64,000 nucleotides of DNA from Hymenobacter wooponensis (GCF_004745865.1 NZ_SRKZ01000006.1:1-64000), one strand, 5' to 3'; shown: positions 15,693 to 25,086, counted from the first letter of the stretch. Translations and numbers: made by a program. The notes: generated by a model from the letters alone, not told the origin.

Positions 15693-16724
15693 ATGTATAA
15701 AGCTCTGCTGAAACCCCTGTTCTTCCAGCTCGATGCCGAACGGGCCCACCATTTGGTATTCGATAATCTGAAGCGGGCGCACCAGTTGCCAGGCACAGCG
15801 TCCTTGATGCGAAGCTTGTACGACTTTCGCCACCCTGGGCTGGAGCGTGAGGTCTTCGGCCTTAAGTTTCGCAACCCGGTAGGCCTAGCGGCTGGGTTTG
15901 ACAAGAATGCGCTGCTCACGGATGAGCTGGCGGCCCTGGGGTTTGGGTTTGTAGAGATTGGGACGGTTACGCCGCGGCCCCAGCCCGGCAACCCAACGCC
16001 GCGCTTGTTCCGACTGCCGCAAGATGAGGCTTTGGTAAACCGCATGGGCTTCAATAACGAAGGTGCCGCCGCCGCCGCTGTCCGCCTGCGCCAGCGCCGC
16101 TCTGACATAATTATTGGAGGCAACATCGGGAAGAACAAAGACACGCCTAATGACCAGGCTGCTCAGGATTACGTGGCTTGTGTAGAGGCTCTGCACGAAG
16201 TGGTAGATTACTTCGTAGTGAATGTTTCCTCACCGAATACACCTAACCTGCGGCAGTTGCAGGAGCGCGAGCCGCTGATTCAGCTGCTGCAGCAGGTACA
16301 GGCACGGAACCAATCGTTGCCCCAGCCTAGGCCACTGCTGCTAAAGATTGCGCCTGATCTAACAGACGGGCAGCTCGACGATATTCTGCTTATTGCCCGA
16401 GAGACTCAACTGAGTGGCCTAGTAGCCACCAATACCACCATCAGTCGCGACGATTTACAAACGCCCGCCGGACAAGTGGCCGCCTTAGGGGCTGGTGGGG
16501 TGAGCGGCCGCCCACTGCGCCGCCGTGCTACGGAGGTAATCCAGTATTTGCACCGCAATAGCCAAGGTGAGCTGCCTATCATCGGGGTAGGCGGGATTCA
16601 CTCAGCGCAGGATGCGCAGGAGAAGTTGGCAGCCGGCGCCTCCTTAATTCAGCTTTATACGGGCTTTATCTATGAAGGCCCGAGTTTGGTAAAGCGAATA
16701 AACCAGGCGCTGGTGCCAGCTTGA
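15693..16724 (+). CDS. pyrD: Dihydroorotate dehydrogenase (quinone), class 2
   Basis: This membrane-associated flavoenzyme oxidises dihydroorotate to orotate in pyrimidine synthesis, passing electrons to quinone. At 343 residues it has the class 2 N-terminal helix (LLKPLFFQLDAERAHHLVF), AAGFDKN, GTVTPRPQPGNPTPR, NRMGFNNEG, and NVSSPNTPNLRQLQ carrying the catalytic serine. FMN phosphate loops are IGVGGIHS and YTGFIYEGP. It stands alone after the comM remnant. Confidence 0.95.
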   Translation: MYKALLKPLFFQLDAERAHHLVFDNLKRAHQLPGTASLMRSLYDFRHPGLEREVFGLKFRNPVGLAAGFDKNALLTDELAALGFGFVEIGTVTPRPQPGNPTPRLFRLPQDEALVNRMGFNNEGAAAAAVRLRQRRSDIIIGGNIGKNKDTPNDQAAQDYVACVEALHEVVDYFVVNVSSPNTPNLRQLQEREPLIQLLQQVQARNQSLPQPRPLLLKIAPDLTDGQLDDILLIARETQLSGLVATNTTISRDDLQTPAGQVAALGAGGVSGRPLRRRATEVIQYLHRNSQGELPIIGVGGIHSAQDAQEKLAAGASLIQLYTGFIYEGPSLVKRINQALVPA

Positions 16725-16787
16725 CAAAGCCATCTACTTGCCGTAGCTTAGTTGATAGTCAGTTTCACCTTTAATCAACTACTAGTT

Positions 16788-16907
16788 ATGGGCAAAGGAG
16801 ACATCAAGACCAAGAAAGGCAAACGCACCAACGGCAGCTACGGAGTACACCGCAAGAAACGGCGCGCCGCCAAGGCCGGGCCCCCAAAACCCGCTGATAA
16901 AAAGTAA
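16788..16907 (+). CDS. 30S ribosomal protein bTHX
   Basis: A 39-residue very basic protein starting MGKGDIKTKKGKRTNGSYG, the signature of bTHX, a small peptide that sits in the head of the 30S subunit in Thermus and Bacteroidota. The rest is Lys/Arg/Pro-rich (HRKKRRAAK). It has its own strong terminator six bases after the stop and is easily missed because of its size. Confidence 0.9.
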   Translation: MGKGDIKTKKGKRTNGSYGVHRKKRRAAKAGPPKPADKK

Positions 16908-16912
16908 CACGA

Positions 16913-16945
16913 ACGCCCTGAGCCACGCCTGGTCTCAGGGCGTTT
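16913..16945 (+). terminator. Terminator after bTHX
   Basis: Perfect 10-bp stem ACGCCCTGAG / CTCAGGGCGT followed by a short T-rich run. Confidence 0.8.
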
Positions 16946-16970
16946 GTGTTTGCTGGGCACTTTTACTAGC

Positions 16971-17609
16971 CTACGCAGCCAGTGGGCGGTAGCGGCACTG
17001 CATCCAGATCAGAATAGGGACCAATACCAGCGTAGGCCACAGGAAGTTGAGCGGAAAGGGAATGAACTTCAGGCTAGTTACCGAGAATGCCGAAACCGCG
17101 GCAATATAGGAGCCCACAAAGCCCGAAATGTGGTTTCGCAGCCATTGCCCGGCAGGCCATGGCCCAGGGTGCAAATAGCTTCGTAGCTGCCGGAGGGTCG
17201 TCATCAGGCCGATGCCGCCAAACACCAGAGGCACGGGATTAAAAGGCCGACTTAGTATTCCGTAGGCTAGGGTACCAGCAAAAAGCAACAGGCCTACTGT
17301 TACTATACCCCAATCATACACCGCTGGCTTTTGGTCGAGGCCCATGCGCTTGTGGTACAACGAGCGGTAACCGAACTGTGCCAAATATAAGCTGAATACG
17401 CCCGTTAATAGCAGAAAAGTGAGACTATTGAGGCTCGCGGAGATAATAGCCGTGGTGCCGGCCACCAGCATGGCCCAGAAGAAAACACGCCCCCAAAGTC
17501 GGTGAGCGGGCCCTCCTTTCCGAACGGCCAGTGCAACGGGAGCCACAAAGAAACCGGTGAAACCAGCCGCAATGTGCAGCCATCGATTCAGATGCAGAAA
17601 CGTTTCCAT
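16971..17609 (-). CDS. Multi-pass membrane protein of unknown function (DUF2306-like)
   Basis: The start METFLHLNRWLHIAAGFTGFF leads into about seven hydrophobic helices over 212 residues. RKGGPAHRLWGRVFFWAML and a conserved-looking HISGFVGSYIAA near the C-terminus recall small membrane proteins of the DUF2306 kind. No catalytic motif is visible. It is convergent with bTHX and would be transcribed alone. Confidence 0.6.
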   Translation of the reverse strand: METFLHLNRWLHIAAGFTGFFVAPVALAVRKGGPAHRLWGRVFFWAMLVAGTTAIISASLNSLTFLLLTGVFSLYLAQFGYRSLYHKRMGLDQKPAVYDWGIVTVGLLLFAGTLAYGILSRPFNPVPLVFGGIGLMTTLRQLRSYLHPGPWPAGQWLRNHISGFVGSYIAAVSAFSVTSLKFIPFPLNFLWPTLVLVPILIWMQCRYRPLAA

Positions 17610-17748
17610 GAAGCGCAAGATGTTGAGGCGGAGTTTTGAAGAACGTCCTCAAGATTGCGCGTGCAGTGCCCACTTCAAACTCCCTGTTCCTCAACCAGCA
17701 TTGTGATTGGTTGAACTGTCTTTTCTGCTCACTGAACTGTTTTGCTCG

Positions 17749-18876
17749 CTACAGCCGCACACCCAACCGGCACTCTATTACGTCGGCAGCACCACGGTGT
17801 ACTTTCAGATCAATGTTGCCGAACAGATGCTCTGTAAATTGGTATTTCAAGCCCAGGCGCTCGTAGTAAAACTTGTTGGACTTGTAGGGATTGTAGACAT
17901 AGAAACCCAACTGTGACACAAACGCCAACCGACCGAAAAGCAGCTCATGCCCAAAGTAGGCACCCGCTTTCTTCACATCCGGCAGCTTCTCGGTGGCGCG
18001 GGCAGTGTCGCGCAGCTCGGCGCGAAGGCTCCGGTCGTAAAATCCCTCTAGGCCTACTACGAGGTTGCTTTTGCGATTCACGCGGCGGCCGGCAGCAATA
18101 GTGACTGAGTTCACCCAATACTTGTTGCGGTCCGTTTCGTTGCGCTGCTTCACGCCGGCCGTACCGCTTATTTCCACAAAGTTGCGGCCCAAATCAGGTG
18201 GGGCAATAGCCGACTCTCCAATGGGTAAAGGAGCAAAGGGGCGTTGCTGATGGTAGTTGAGGCCAAGCAGCACCGTGGGCAGATTAATACCGAAGTTGGG
18301 TTTGGTGGTAGCCCCGTTGGAATAGTGGTTGAGCCCCACACCCAGTAACAGGCCTAGATGCTCTGATAGGGCCACATCGTACTCAAGCCGCGTTTGGATA
18401 GTAGCGTTGAGGCGGGAGCTGACAATGGTATTCTTATGGTTGGTTTCCTGATTGTAGCGGATGGGGAAATAGCCTAGGCCAGTCCCAATACGGAAGTTGA
18501 GCTCCTGCCGCTGCGTGCGTAAAAATGACTTATTGATATACACAGTAGCGGCATACGACTTACCCAGTACCGGATTGTGGTAGTCGTAGTAGACGAAGGC
18601 CATGCCCACCTTGGGGTAGCGGTACCAGGCATGCCACGGTGCTGAGCCGTTAGTTTGCCGCTGCAGATTCAGCTCCACTCCCGTGGGGTGCGAAATTGCG
18701 AGGTGCTTAACGGCAGGTGTGTGCGCAAGTATAAAGCTCCCCTGCGCGTAAGCTCCCAGTACCAAGGGCCCTTCGGGCGGCAGAGGCCTAGTACGCTGCT
18801 CCTGAGCATAGCCTACGCAGGTAGTTGCGAGTAGGCCACTCAAAAGCAATACAAGTCGAATCGTCATAGAAAACAT
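17749..18876 (-). CDS. PagL-like acyloxyacyl hydrolase / lipid A 3-O-deacylase family protein
   Basis: The signal peptide ends near CVGYAQ. The barrel contains LGLLLGVGLNHYSNGATTKPNFGIN, where the His-x-Ser pair of PagL enzymes is followed by the family's NxG region. PagL removes the 3-O acyl chain of lipid A in the outer membrane. At 375 residues it is longer than Pseudomonas PagL, as is common in Bacteroidota. Substrate is inferred from the motif only. Confidence 0.75.
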   Translation of the reverse strand: MFSMTIRLVLLLSGLLATTCVGYAQEQRTRPLPPEGPLVLGAYAQGSFILAHTPAVKHLAISHPTGVELNLQRQTNGSAPWHAWYRYPKVGMAFVYYDYHNPVLGKSYAATVYINKSFLRTQRQELNFRIGTGLGYFPIRYNQETNHKNTIVSSRLNATIQTRLEYDVALSEHLGLLLGVGLNHYSNGATTKPNFGINLPTVLLGLNYHQQRPFAPLPIGESAIAPPDLGRNFVEISGTAGVKQRNETDRNKYWVNSVTIAAGRRVNRKSNLVVGLEGFYDRSLRAELRDTARATEKLPDVKKAGAYFGHELLFGRLAFVSQLGFYVYNPYKSNKFYYERLGLKYQFTEHLFGNIDLKVHRGAADVIECRLGVRL

Positions 18877-19137
18877 GAGGCAAGCAGGCCAAAATTAACG
18901 AAATCAGCCTGATCAGTAGTGAAAGCTCACGTTTCACTAGCTCTCGATAAAGTACTACTACTGTTGAGATTGTCTAATAAAGATGATATTGAATAGACTT
19001 TTACTACTAATAAAAACCTGGCTCATCCGCAACCCTGGCCTACTGCTTTACGGTATGACACCCTGTGAACCACGAAGAATGTGGCTGCATCGGTCCGTGA
19101 AGTGGTCAGTATAAGTGTCTTCCCCATCCCCATCCCC

Positions 19138-19878
19138 ATGAAAAAAATTGCAGCTCTCACTTTGGCTTTAGCTTCGGCTGCCTCATTAGCTCATGCCCAA
19201 GACGCCGGCGGCTTCCGCATTGGTCTGAAGGCTGGTGGTACGTACTCTAACGTATCAGGTGATGACGTAACTCAGTTTACTGGGCCTAATTACGAAACAA
19301 GCATTGGCAAGTATAAAATCGGTTACAATGGAGGTATTGCACTCCAAATTCCATTAAGCAGCGACGGGTTCTTCTCTTTTGCGCCCGAGCTTTTGTACAA
19401 CCGTAAAGGCTATCAGATTGAGTCTGACGCGAAGAACGTAGCTGCTAACATTGAAAAGCAGGAATATGAGCAACAGCGTGTACTACATTACCTCGACTTA
19501 CCTCTCTTAGCCCGCATTAACGCTGGTGGGTTGTTCTTCGAGCTTGGCCCACAGGTAAGCTACCTGTTTGGCTCGCGCACCAAGACCCAGGTTACTACTA
19601 AATACACCGACGGAACGAAGGATAAATCAGAAGATCGGAGCGATTTTGTGGATTACCTAGGCGGCATCCGGAACGAGAAGTACAAGGGTGACCTCTCGAA
19701 CGTAGACATTAGCGGCGTAGCGGGTATTGGCTTCCAGAGCGAAGCAGGTGTGAGCGTAGGCTTGCGGTATGCCCGCGGCTTCAACTCCCTCATCGACAGC
19801 AAAGACACCGACAACGAGCCCAAAGCATTCAACAATGCTTTCACGCTGCAGTTGGGTTACTTGCTTCCTACCAAATAG
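19138..19878 (+). CDS. Outer-membrane beta-barrel protein (PorT/OMP_b-brl_2 type), array copy 1
   Basis: The start MKKIAALTLALASAASLAHAQ gives a clean signal peptide, whereas the longer frame from 19081 does not. The mature protein has alternating strands, including FRIGLKAGGTYSNVSG, FAPELLYNRKGYQ, YLDLPLLARINAGGLFFELGPQVSYL and a C-terminal LQLGYLLPTK. It is the first of five consecutive paralogues, each with its own terminator or spacing. The role in the outer membrane is unknown. Confidence 0.85.
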   Translation: MKKIAALTLALASAASLAHAQDAGGFRIGLKAGGTYSNVSGDDVTQFTGPNYETSIGKYKIGYNGGIALQIPLSSDGFFSFAPELLYNRKGYQIESDAKNVAANIEKQEYEQQRVLHYLDLPLLARINAGGLFFELGPQVSYLFGSRTKTQVTTKYTDGTKDKSEDRSDFVDYLGGIRNEKYKGDLSNVDISGVAGIGFQSEAGVSVGLRYARGFNSLIDSKDTDNEPKAFNNAFTLQLGYLLPTK

Positions 19879-19894
19879 ATGGCTAGGCCTGATT

Positions 19895-19936
19895 AAAACC
19901 GGAGCCACTTCCTCAAGGGAGTGGCTCCGGTTTTTT
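19895..19936 (+). terminator. Terminator after barrel copy 1
   Basis: A long stem AAACCGGAGCCACT / AGTGGCTCCGGTTT is followed by a T-run. Confidence 0.85.
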
Positions 19937-20025
19937 ATAACCACCCTGCTAGTTCACGGTTCTTAGTAAGCATTACTCGCTATCACTATCTACTCCGCCC
20001 TTTCACACTTCTTTTCTATCACATC

Positions 20026-20697
20026 ATGAAAAAAACAGCCTTTGTAGCTGGTGCGCTGTTGGCAGCGGCTACGCTTACCTCCTCTGCAGTACACGCCCAA
20101 GGTGTGCGGCTTGGCATTAAGGGAGGTGCTAACCTCTCCAACCTTTCCGGCGACCTCACAGACGAGGATCGGTTTGAGAATAAGTTCGGCTTTCATGGCG
20201 GGCTGATGCTCAATGTAGGCCTCATTAATGATGGTTTCCTGTCGCTGCAGCCGGAAGTGCTGTTCTCACAGAAGGGCTTTAAGTACGCCGACAGCCAGTT
20301 TAACATCGGCGGAAACACCGTTAAGTACGAAGGTGACCGAACCTACAATTACATTGATGTTCCGGTGCTATTGAAAGTTAATGCCGGCGGGTTCTTTGTG
20401 GAGGCTGGCCCCCAGTATAGCTACCTGCTGAAAGTGAAGGACGATTCCAAAGTCTCGATCAACGGCAATACCGCCACGCAGCGCAGTGGTACCAGCGACT
20501 TGAGCAACGTGAATCGGAATGAAATTGGGTACGCTGCTGGCCTAGGCTTTCAATCAGATGCTGGCTTGCTGCTAGGCCTACGCTACAATGGCTCTTTCAC
20601 GGATTTTGGTAAGGATGGCTACCAAGACAATGATTTACGCAACGCCCGTAACTCTGTTTTCCAACTATCTCTGGGTTACTTGATTCCCAGTAAATAA
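20026..20697 (+). CDS. Outer-membrane beta-barrel protein, array copy 2
   Basis: The start at 20026 gives MKKTAFVAGALLAAATLTSS with a cleavage site at VHAQ. Strand signatures shared with the neighbours are VRLGIKGGANLSNLSGD, SLQPEVLFSQKGFKY, YIDVPVLLKVNAGGFFVEAG and QLSLGYLIPSK. It closely resembles copy 3, so the two probably arose by a recent tandem duplication. Confidence 0.85.
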   Translation: MKKTAFVAGALLAAATLTSSAVHAQGVRLGIKGGANLSNLSGDLTDEDRFENKFGFHGGLMLNVGLINDGFLSLQPEVLFSQKGFKYADSQFNIGGNTVKYEGDRTYNYIDVPVLLKVNAGGFFVEAGPQYSYLLKVKDDSKVSINGNTATQRSGTSDLSNVNRNEIGYAAGLGFQSDAGLLLGLRYNGSFTDFGKDGYQDNDLRNARNSVFQLSLGYLIPSK

Positions 20698-20717
20698 GCC
20701 TTCCCCATTTACCTAGT

Positions 20718-20751
20718 AAAAGGCCCTACTCATGGCAGAGTAGGGCCTTTT
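20718..20751 (+). terminator. Terminator after barrel copy 2
   Basis: AAAAGGCCCTACT / AGTAGGGCCTTTT hairpin with a short loop. Confidence 0.8.
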
Positions 20752-20835
20752 GCATGTGAAGCTGGAGGGTAGTTGGCATACTTTTAGTTTATGCTGGTTC
20801 CGTGCACATTTTTCACCTTTAACTTCTGCTGCACT

Positions 20836-21537
20836 ATGAACCGTAAACTGCTTACCATTGCTGCCTTGCTCACCGTAGCTGCAGCTTCTTCTGCTCAAGC
20901 TCAGGGCGTGCGTCTGGGCCTGCGTGCCGGCGCCAACTACTCTAACTTGGCAGGCAACGTAAAAAACGAAAACACCTACAACAATAAGTTCGGCTTCCTG
21001 GGTGGCGTGATGCTGAATGCCGACGTAACCGGCGACGGATTCTTCTCCATCCAGCCTGAGGTTTTGTATTCACAAAAAGGCTTCGAAAACAAGCCTACCG
21101 AATACACCAATACCATTCTGGGTGTAGGCTACACGGAGAAGCGCGAGGGCAAGGTGAACTACAATTACCTCGACGTGCCGGTGCTGCTGAAGATAAACGC
21201 TGGTGGCCTGATCGTAGAAGCTGGTCCGCAGTACTCTTACCTGCTGAGCGCCAACGACGAAACGAAAATCACCCGCACGCGCCAGCCCAACGGTACTCCT
21301 AACGTTATAGAAGCACAGGATAAGAAAGATGTAAGCGGCTTTAAGCGCAGCGAGTTGGGTTATGTAGCCGGTGTAGGCTACCAAGCCGACAATGGCCTGA
21401 GCCTGAACCTACGTTACACCGGCGCCTTCAGCGACTTCGTGAAGAGCGACAACGGCACCTACTTCAACGGCGACCTGGCCAACGCTCGTCACTCAGCCGT
21501 GCAGCTTTCGCTGGGTTATTTGATTCCGAGCAAATAA
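20836..21537 (+). CDS. Outer-membrane beta-barrel protein, array copy 3
   Basis: The start at 20836 (MNRKLLTIAALLTVAAASSAQAQ) gives the signal peptide. The mature part has VRLGLRAGANYSNLAG, SIQPEVLYSQKGFEN, YLDVPVLLKINAGGLIVEAG and the same QLSLGYLIPSK ending as copy 2. The periplasmic or surface loops differ in length between copies 2 and 3, which suggests diversification of exposed parts. Confidence 0.85.
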   Translation: MNRKLLTIAALLTVAAASSAQAQGVRLGLRAGANYSNLAGNVKNENTYNNKFGFLGGVMLNADVTGDGFFSIQPEVLYSQKGFENKPTEYTNTILGVGYTEKREGKVNYNYLDVPVLLKINAGGLIVEAGPQYSYLLSANDETKITRTRQPNGTPNVIEAQDKKDVSGFKRSELGYVAGVGYQADNGLSLNLRYTGAFSDFVKSDNGTYFNGDLANARHSAVQLSLGYLIPSK

Positions 21538-21562
21538 CGCTTTGTAGGCCTGTTATTTCCTG

Positions 21563-21592
21563 CCGCCCGACTCCTACAAAGGAGTCGGGCGG
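21563..21592 (+). terminator. Terminator after barrel copy 3
   Basis: CCGCCCGACTCC / GGAGTCGGGCGG stem, perfect over 12 bp, around a six-base loop. Confidence 0.8.
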
Positions 21593-21659
21593 TTGCATTT
21601 TCGTCCCTACCTCATGGTATGACAGGCACGCCACGAACTACAAAGGGAAGTATTTCAGT

Positions 21660-21667
21660 GTAGTTTC
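21660..21667 (+). promoter_or_regulatory. Candidate -7 box (TAGTTTCG) for barrel copy 4
   Basis: One mismatch from TAnnTTTG, about 28 bp upstream of the start at 21695. Confidence 0.3.
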
Positions 21668-21694
21668 GCAGCCGTATCACCGCGTTTTTTGAGT

Positions 21695-22294
21695 ATGTCT
21701 ATGAAGAAAGTAGTTCTCTCCGCAATGCTTTTAGCAGGCCTAGCAGGTACTGCACAGGCACAAAGCAATGTATCATTGGGGCTAAAGGCCGGGGCCACTC
21801 TCTCCGATTTCACGGGCGAGCAAGCTTCCGCGTATAAAAGTATAGTGGGGTTTAACGTGGGAGTTTTTGCCAACATTGGTTTCACGCGCATGCTGGCTTT
21901 TCAGCCGGAAATCATGTACTCCCGCAAAGGCGCTAAGCTCGAAACTCCAGACATCACTACCCACCTCGACTATGTGGATGTACCGTTGGTATTTCACGTG
22001 AATGCCGACGGCTTGTTCTTTGAAGCCGGTCCGCAGGTAGGTTTCTTGGTGTCGGCCAAGAACAAAACTAGCAACGTCAGCACTGATGTAAAGCCCACCT
22101 TCAATACAGTGGATGCTGGCTACGTGTTTGGGCTCGGTTATCAACGCAAAACAGGCCTAGGTGTTGGGCTGCGCTACAATGGTGGCTTCACCAATGTGGT
22201 TAAGTCTTACACCGTAGGTAATACCAAAGTGCAAGACAACATCCGCAACAGCGCTTTCCAGCTGTACCTGACGTATTCGCTGAACGGACGCTAA
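21695..22294 (+). CDS. Outer-membrane beta-barrel protein, array copy 4
   Basis: The signal peptide is MKKVVLSAMLLAGLAGTAQAQ, reached from ATG at 21695 or 21701. Shorter than copies 1-3 (about 198 residues), it keeps VSLGLKAGATLSDFTGE, AFQPEIMYSRKGAKL, YVDVPLVFHVNADGLFFEAG and FQLYLTYSLNG. It pairs most closely with copy 5 in length and in the RNSAFQLYL end. Confidence 0.85.
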   Translation: MSMKKVVLSAMLLAGLAGTAQAQSNVSLGLKAGATLSDFTGEQASAYKSIVGFNVGVFANIGFTRMLAFQPEIMYSRKGAKLETPDITTHLDYVDVPLVFHVNADGLFFEAGPQVGFLVSAKNKTSNVSTDVKPTFNTVDAGYVFGLGYQRKTGLGVGLRYNGGFTNVVKSYTVGNTKVQDNIRNSAFQLYLTYSLNGR

Positions 22295-22411
22295 CAGTAG
22301 CAGAGGCATTTAATAGTACAGATTAAGAACTTATTCCTTAACCTGAGGAAGCTCATCCGTCATGAAGATTGTACTACTTTCGCGCATTCATATATATAAA
22401 TCTTAATTAAG

Positions 22412-23011
22412 ATGAAGAGAATCTTTTTGATTCTGTTAGGAACTGCTGGTTTAGCAGTAGGAGGCTACGCCCAGGGTGCACGCGTTGGCGTGAAAGCAGG
22501 TGCTAGCCTAACTAATTTTGTGGGCAAAGATTCTGACGGCTATGATGGCAAATTCGGTTTCCACGGTGGCGTGGTAGCTGAGCTTGGCCTCACCGACAAT
22601 TTTGCTATTCAGCCTGAAGTATTGTATTCTATGAAGGGCGCTAAATTCGGTGACCTTGCAGAAGATCTACGCTTCAACCAAACCTACATTGATGTTCCGG
22701 TGCTACTCAAAGTGAAAGCCGATGGACTCTTTTTTGAGGCTGGCCCACAAGTAGGCTTTTTGGTGGGTTCTAAGCTCAAAGGCGAATCTGCGTCAGTAGA
22801 CAGCAAAGACGCTTTTAACAAGGTAGACTTTGGCTATGCTGCAGGGCTTGGCTATGAAATCAGTAACGGCCCTATGATTGGGTTACGATACAACGCTGGC
22901 ATCAACAAAGTGGGCAAAGACGCGAATGTAAATGGGGTTACTTTTGAGGCCGGCGAAGTACGCAACAGTGCTTTCCAGCTGTACCTGGGCTTCATGTTCG
23001 GGGGTAAATAG
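22412..23011 (+). CDS. Outer-membrane beta-barrel protein, array copy 5
   Basis: The signal peptide MKRIFLILLGTAGLAVGGYAQ is followed by ARVGVKAGASLTNFVGK, AIQPEVLYSMKGAKF, YIDVPVLLKVKADGLFFEAG and RNSAFQLYLGFMFGGK. It is the last member of the array and is followed by a bidirectional terminator shared with the convergent dipeptidase gene. Confidence 0.85.
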   Translation: MKRIFLILLGTAGLAVGGYAQGARVGVKAGASLTNFVGKDSDGYDGKFGFHGGVVAELGLTDNFAIQPEVLYSMKGAKFGDLAEDLRFNQTYIDVPVLLKVKADGLFFEAGPQVGFLVGSKLKGESASVDSKDAFNKVDFGYAAGLGYEISNGPMIGLRYNAGINKVGKDANVNGVTFEAGEVRNSAFQLYLGFMFGGK

Positions 23012-23034
23012 TTACCACGTTACACAGTAGCCAC

Positions 23035-23070
23035 AAAAGAGGCTCGTCTGACAGCAGACGAGCCTCTTTT
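23035..23070. terminator. Bidirectional terminator between barrel copy 5 and the dipeptidase
   Basis: AAAAGAGGCTCGTCTG / CAGACGAGCCTCTTTT, with A and T tracts on both sides. Confidence 0.85.
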
Positions 23071-23089
23071 TGTGCTTCTAGGCCACTTG

Positions 23090-24454
23090 CTACTTCGCAG
23101 CGGCTGCCGCGTAGTTGCGGTAGAAATGCGGAATGGTTTCAATACCCTTCAGGAAGTTGAACACGCCGTAATGCTCATTGGGTGAGTGAATGGCGTCCGA
23201 ATCAAGGCCAAATCCGAGTAGCACAGAATCTAGGCCTAGTTCAGTTTTGAACATGGCCACAATGGGGATAGAACCGCCGCCACGCGTAGGAATGGGGCGC
23301 TTGCCGAAAGTAGTTTCCATGGCGTCGGCAGCCGCTTTGTAGGCCACTGAGTCGGTTGGGGTTACTACGGGCTCACCGCCATGGTGGGGCCGTACTACTA
23401 CCGTTACGCCGCTGGGCGCAATGCTCTCAAAGTGCTTCTGGAAAATTTCCGTTATTTCCTCAGAGGTCTGGTGAGGCACCAGGCGCATCGAGATTTTGGC
23501 AAAAGCCTTGGAGGCAATAACCGTTTTGGCGCCCTCACCGGTGTAGCCACCCCAAATGCCGTTAACGTCCAGCGTGGGCCGGATACCAATGCGCTCAACG
23601 GTGGTATATCCGGCTTCGCCGTAAGTATCGGGCAGTCCGATGCTCTGCTTGAACTCTTCGTCGGAGTGGGGCACGCGGTTAAGTTCGGCGCGCTCCTCCT
23701 CGCTTAGCACGGCTACTTTATCGTAGAAAGCAGGAATGGTGATGTGGTTGTTTTCATCGTGCAGAGAGGCAATCATCTTGCAAAGCACGTTGATGGGGTT
23801 AGCCACTGCGCCACCGTATAGGCCGGAGTGCAGGTCGCGGTTGGGGCCAGTTACCTGTACTTCGTGGTAGCTCAGGCCGCGTAGGCCTACCTCAATGCTG
23901 GGCTGGTCGTTGCTGAGGATGCCAGTGTCAGAAATCAAGATCACATCGGCCTTGAGCTTCTCCTTGTTTTCGCGCACGAAGATGGCTAGGTTGTTTGAGC
24001 CGATTTCTTCTTCGCCCTCAATCATCACCTTCACGTTGCAGGGCACGCCACCGTCCTGCTGCATCATTTCGAAGGCCTTTACGTGCATATATACCTGGCC
24101 TTTGTCGTCGCAGGCGCCGCGGGCGTAGATCTTACCGTCTTTAATAACCGGCTCGAAGGGCCCGGAAGTCCAAAGCTCATACGGGTCGGCGGGCTGCACA
24201 TCGTAGTGGCCATACACGAGTACCGTGGGCAGCGCGGGGTCAATGATTTTTTCGCCGTACACGATAGGGTTGCCAGCTGTAGGGCACAGCTCTACTTTCT
24301 CTAAGCCTACTTCCTCGAAGCGGGCCTTCAGGTATTCAGCGGCATGCAATACGTCGCCATGAAACTTAGGATCAGCGGAAACCGATGGGATGCGGAGCCA
24401 GTCCATCAGTTCACTCAAAAAACGCTCTTGGTTCTGTTCGAGGTAAGAAGCCAT
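23090..24454 (-). CDS. M20 family dipeptidase (metallopeptidase)
   Basis: This 454-residue zinc-dependent exopeptidase carries the M20 metal-site motifs LVYGHYDVQPADP, ARGACDDKGQVYMH, MIEGEEEIGSNN, LISDTGI and a C-terminal HSPNEHYGVFNFLKG. The dimerisation lid lies between about residues 200 and 320. It has no signal peptide, so it is probably cytosolic and recycles dipeptides. A carboxypeptidase or beta-alanyl specificity cannot be separated by eye. Confidence 0.9.
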   Translation of the reverse strand: MASYLEQNQERFLSELMDWLRIPSVSADPKFHGDVLHAAEYLKARFEEVGLEKVELCPTAGNPIVYGEKIIDPALPTVLVYGHYDVQPADPYELWTSGPFEPVIKDGKIYARGACDDKGQVYMHVKAFEMMQQDGGVPCNVKVMIEGEEEIGSNNLAIFVRENKEKLKADVILISDTGILSNDQPSIEVGLRGLSYHEVQVTGPNRDLHSGLYGGAVANPINVLCKMIASLHDENNHITIPAFYDKVAVLSEEERAELNRVPHSDEEFKQSIGLPDTYGEAGYTTVERIGIRPTLDVNGIWGGYTGEGAKTVIASKAFAKISMRLVPHQTSEEITEIFQKHFESIAPSGVTVVVRPHHGGEPVVTPTDSVAYKAAADAMETTFGKRPIPTRGGGSIPIVAMFKTELGLDSVLLGFGLDSDAIHSPNEHYGVFNFLKGIETIPHFYRNYAAAAAK

Positions 24455-24549
24455 GCGGCGGTGGGGTTAGTTGGAAATGCGAGGGTAAAGGTAGTAGGAC
24501 AGGCCTAGAATAGTACGTAGGTCAGTACCTGAACTGTGCTTCGCTATTA

Positions 24550-25086
24550 TTAGTGTTGTAATGGTACCCAGTCATTTTTTATAAAGAACACACTACCGAA
24601 ATGGCGAGATTCGAACACTAGATAAAAGTGTCCCTTTTGCCGATAAACAGTAGGGTTAGAAGCAAGAATATGGTGAGTGGGTTGCTTCATTCTCACAACT
24701 AACCGGTGCGAGCTGTAAGGTTTAACAGTGGAAATCTCGCCGAGATACGTTTTAATGACAGTACTTCCATTCGTCTGATGAAAGGTAATTCGATCATCAC
24801 TTGTGATTTCAAAGCGGAAGTGGTTGTACTGCCAATCAGCTTGCCTACCAGGAAACTTACTACGATCAATTACATACTGACCATAATAGTCTTCTTTTTC
24901 TAGTTCACTTTTGGGCGTAAAGAGGTGAATTAGCCAAGCCAAGGCTATCAATCCAAACACGACGCCCCACAAACCAACTAGTACCTTAAGAAAAAATGGT
25001 TTTTCTGTAGCGACTGCTAACCAAATTAAACTCGCTGTTCCAGGTAATAGGACCAAGAAGAAGAAAAGGTTAAACCCAAACCCCAT
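24550..25086 (-). CDS. Membrane-anchored protein of unknown function
   Basis: Two hydrophobic helices occupy the first 55 residues (FNLFFFLVLLPGTASLIWLA, then VLVGLWGVVFGLIALAWLI). They are followed by a 120-residue soluble beta-rich domain (YYGQYVIDRSKFPGRQADWQ, FEITSDDRITFHQTNG) that recalls lipocalin-like or DUF-type domains. I do not recognise the family. It is AT-richer than its neighbours. Confidence 0.6.
   Translation of the reverse strand: MGFGFNLFFFLVLLPGTASLIWLAVATEKPFFLKVLVGLWGVVFGLIALAWLIHLFTPKSELEKEDYYGQYVIDRSKFPGRQADWQYNHFRFEITSDDRITFHQTNGSTVIKTYLGEISTVKPYSSHRLVVRMKQPTHHILASNPTVYRQKGHFYLVFESRHFGSVFFIKNDWVPLQH

Noticed and set aside
15677..16196. Minus-strand frames opposite pyrD
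   Set aside because: pyrD is intact on the plus strand, and the opposite frames have no recognisable motif.
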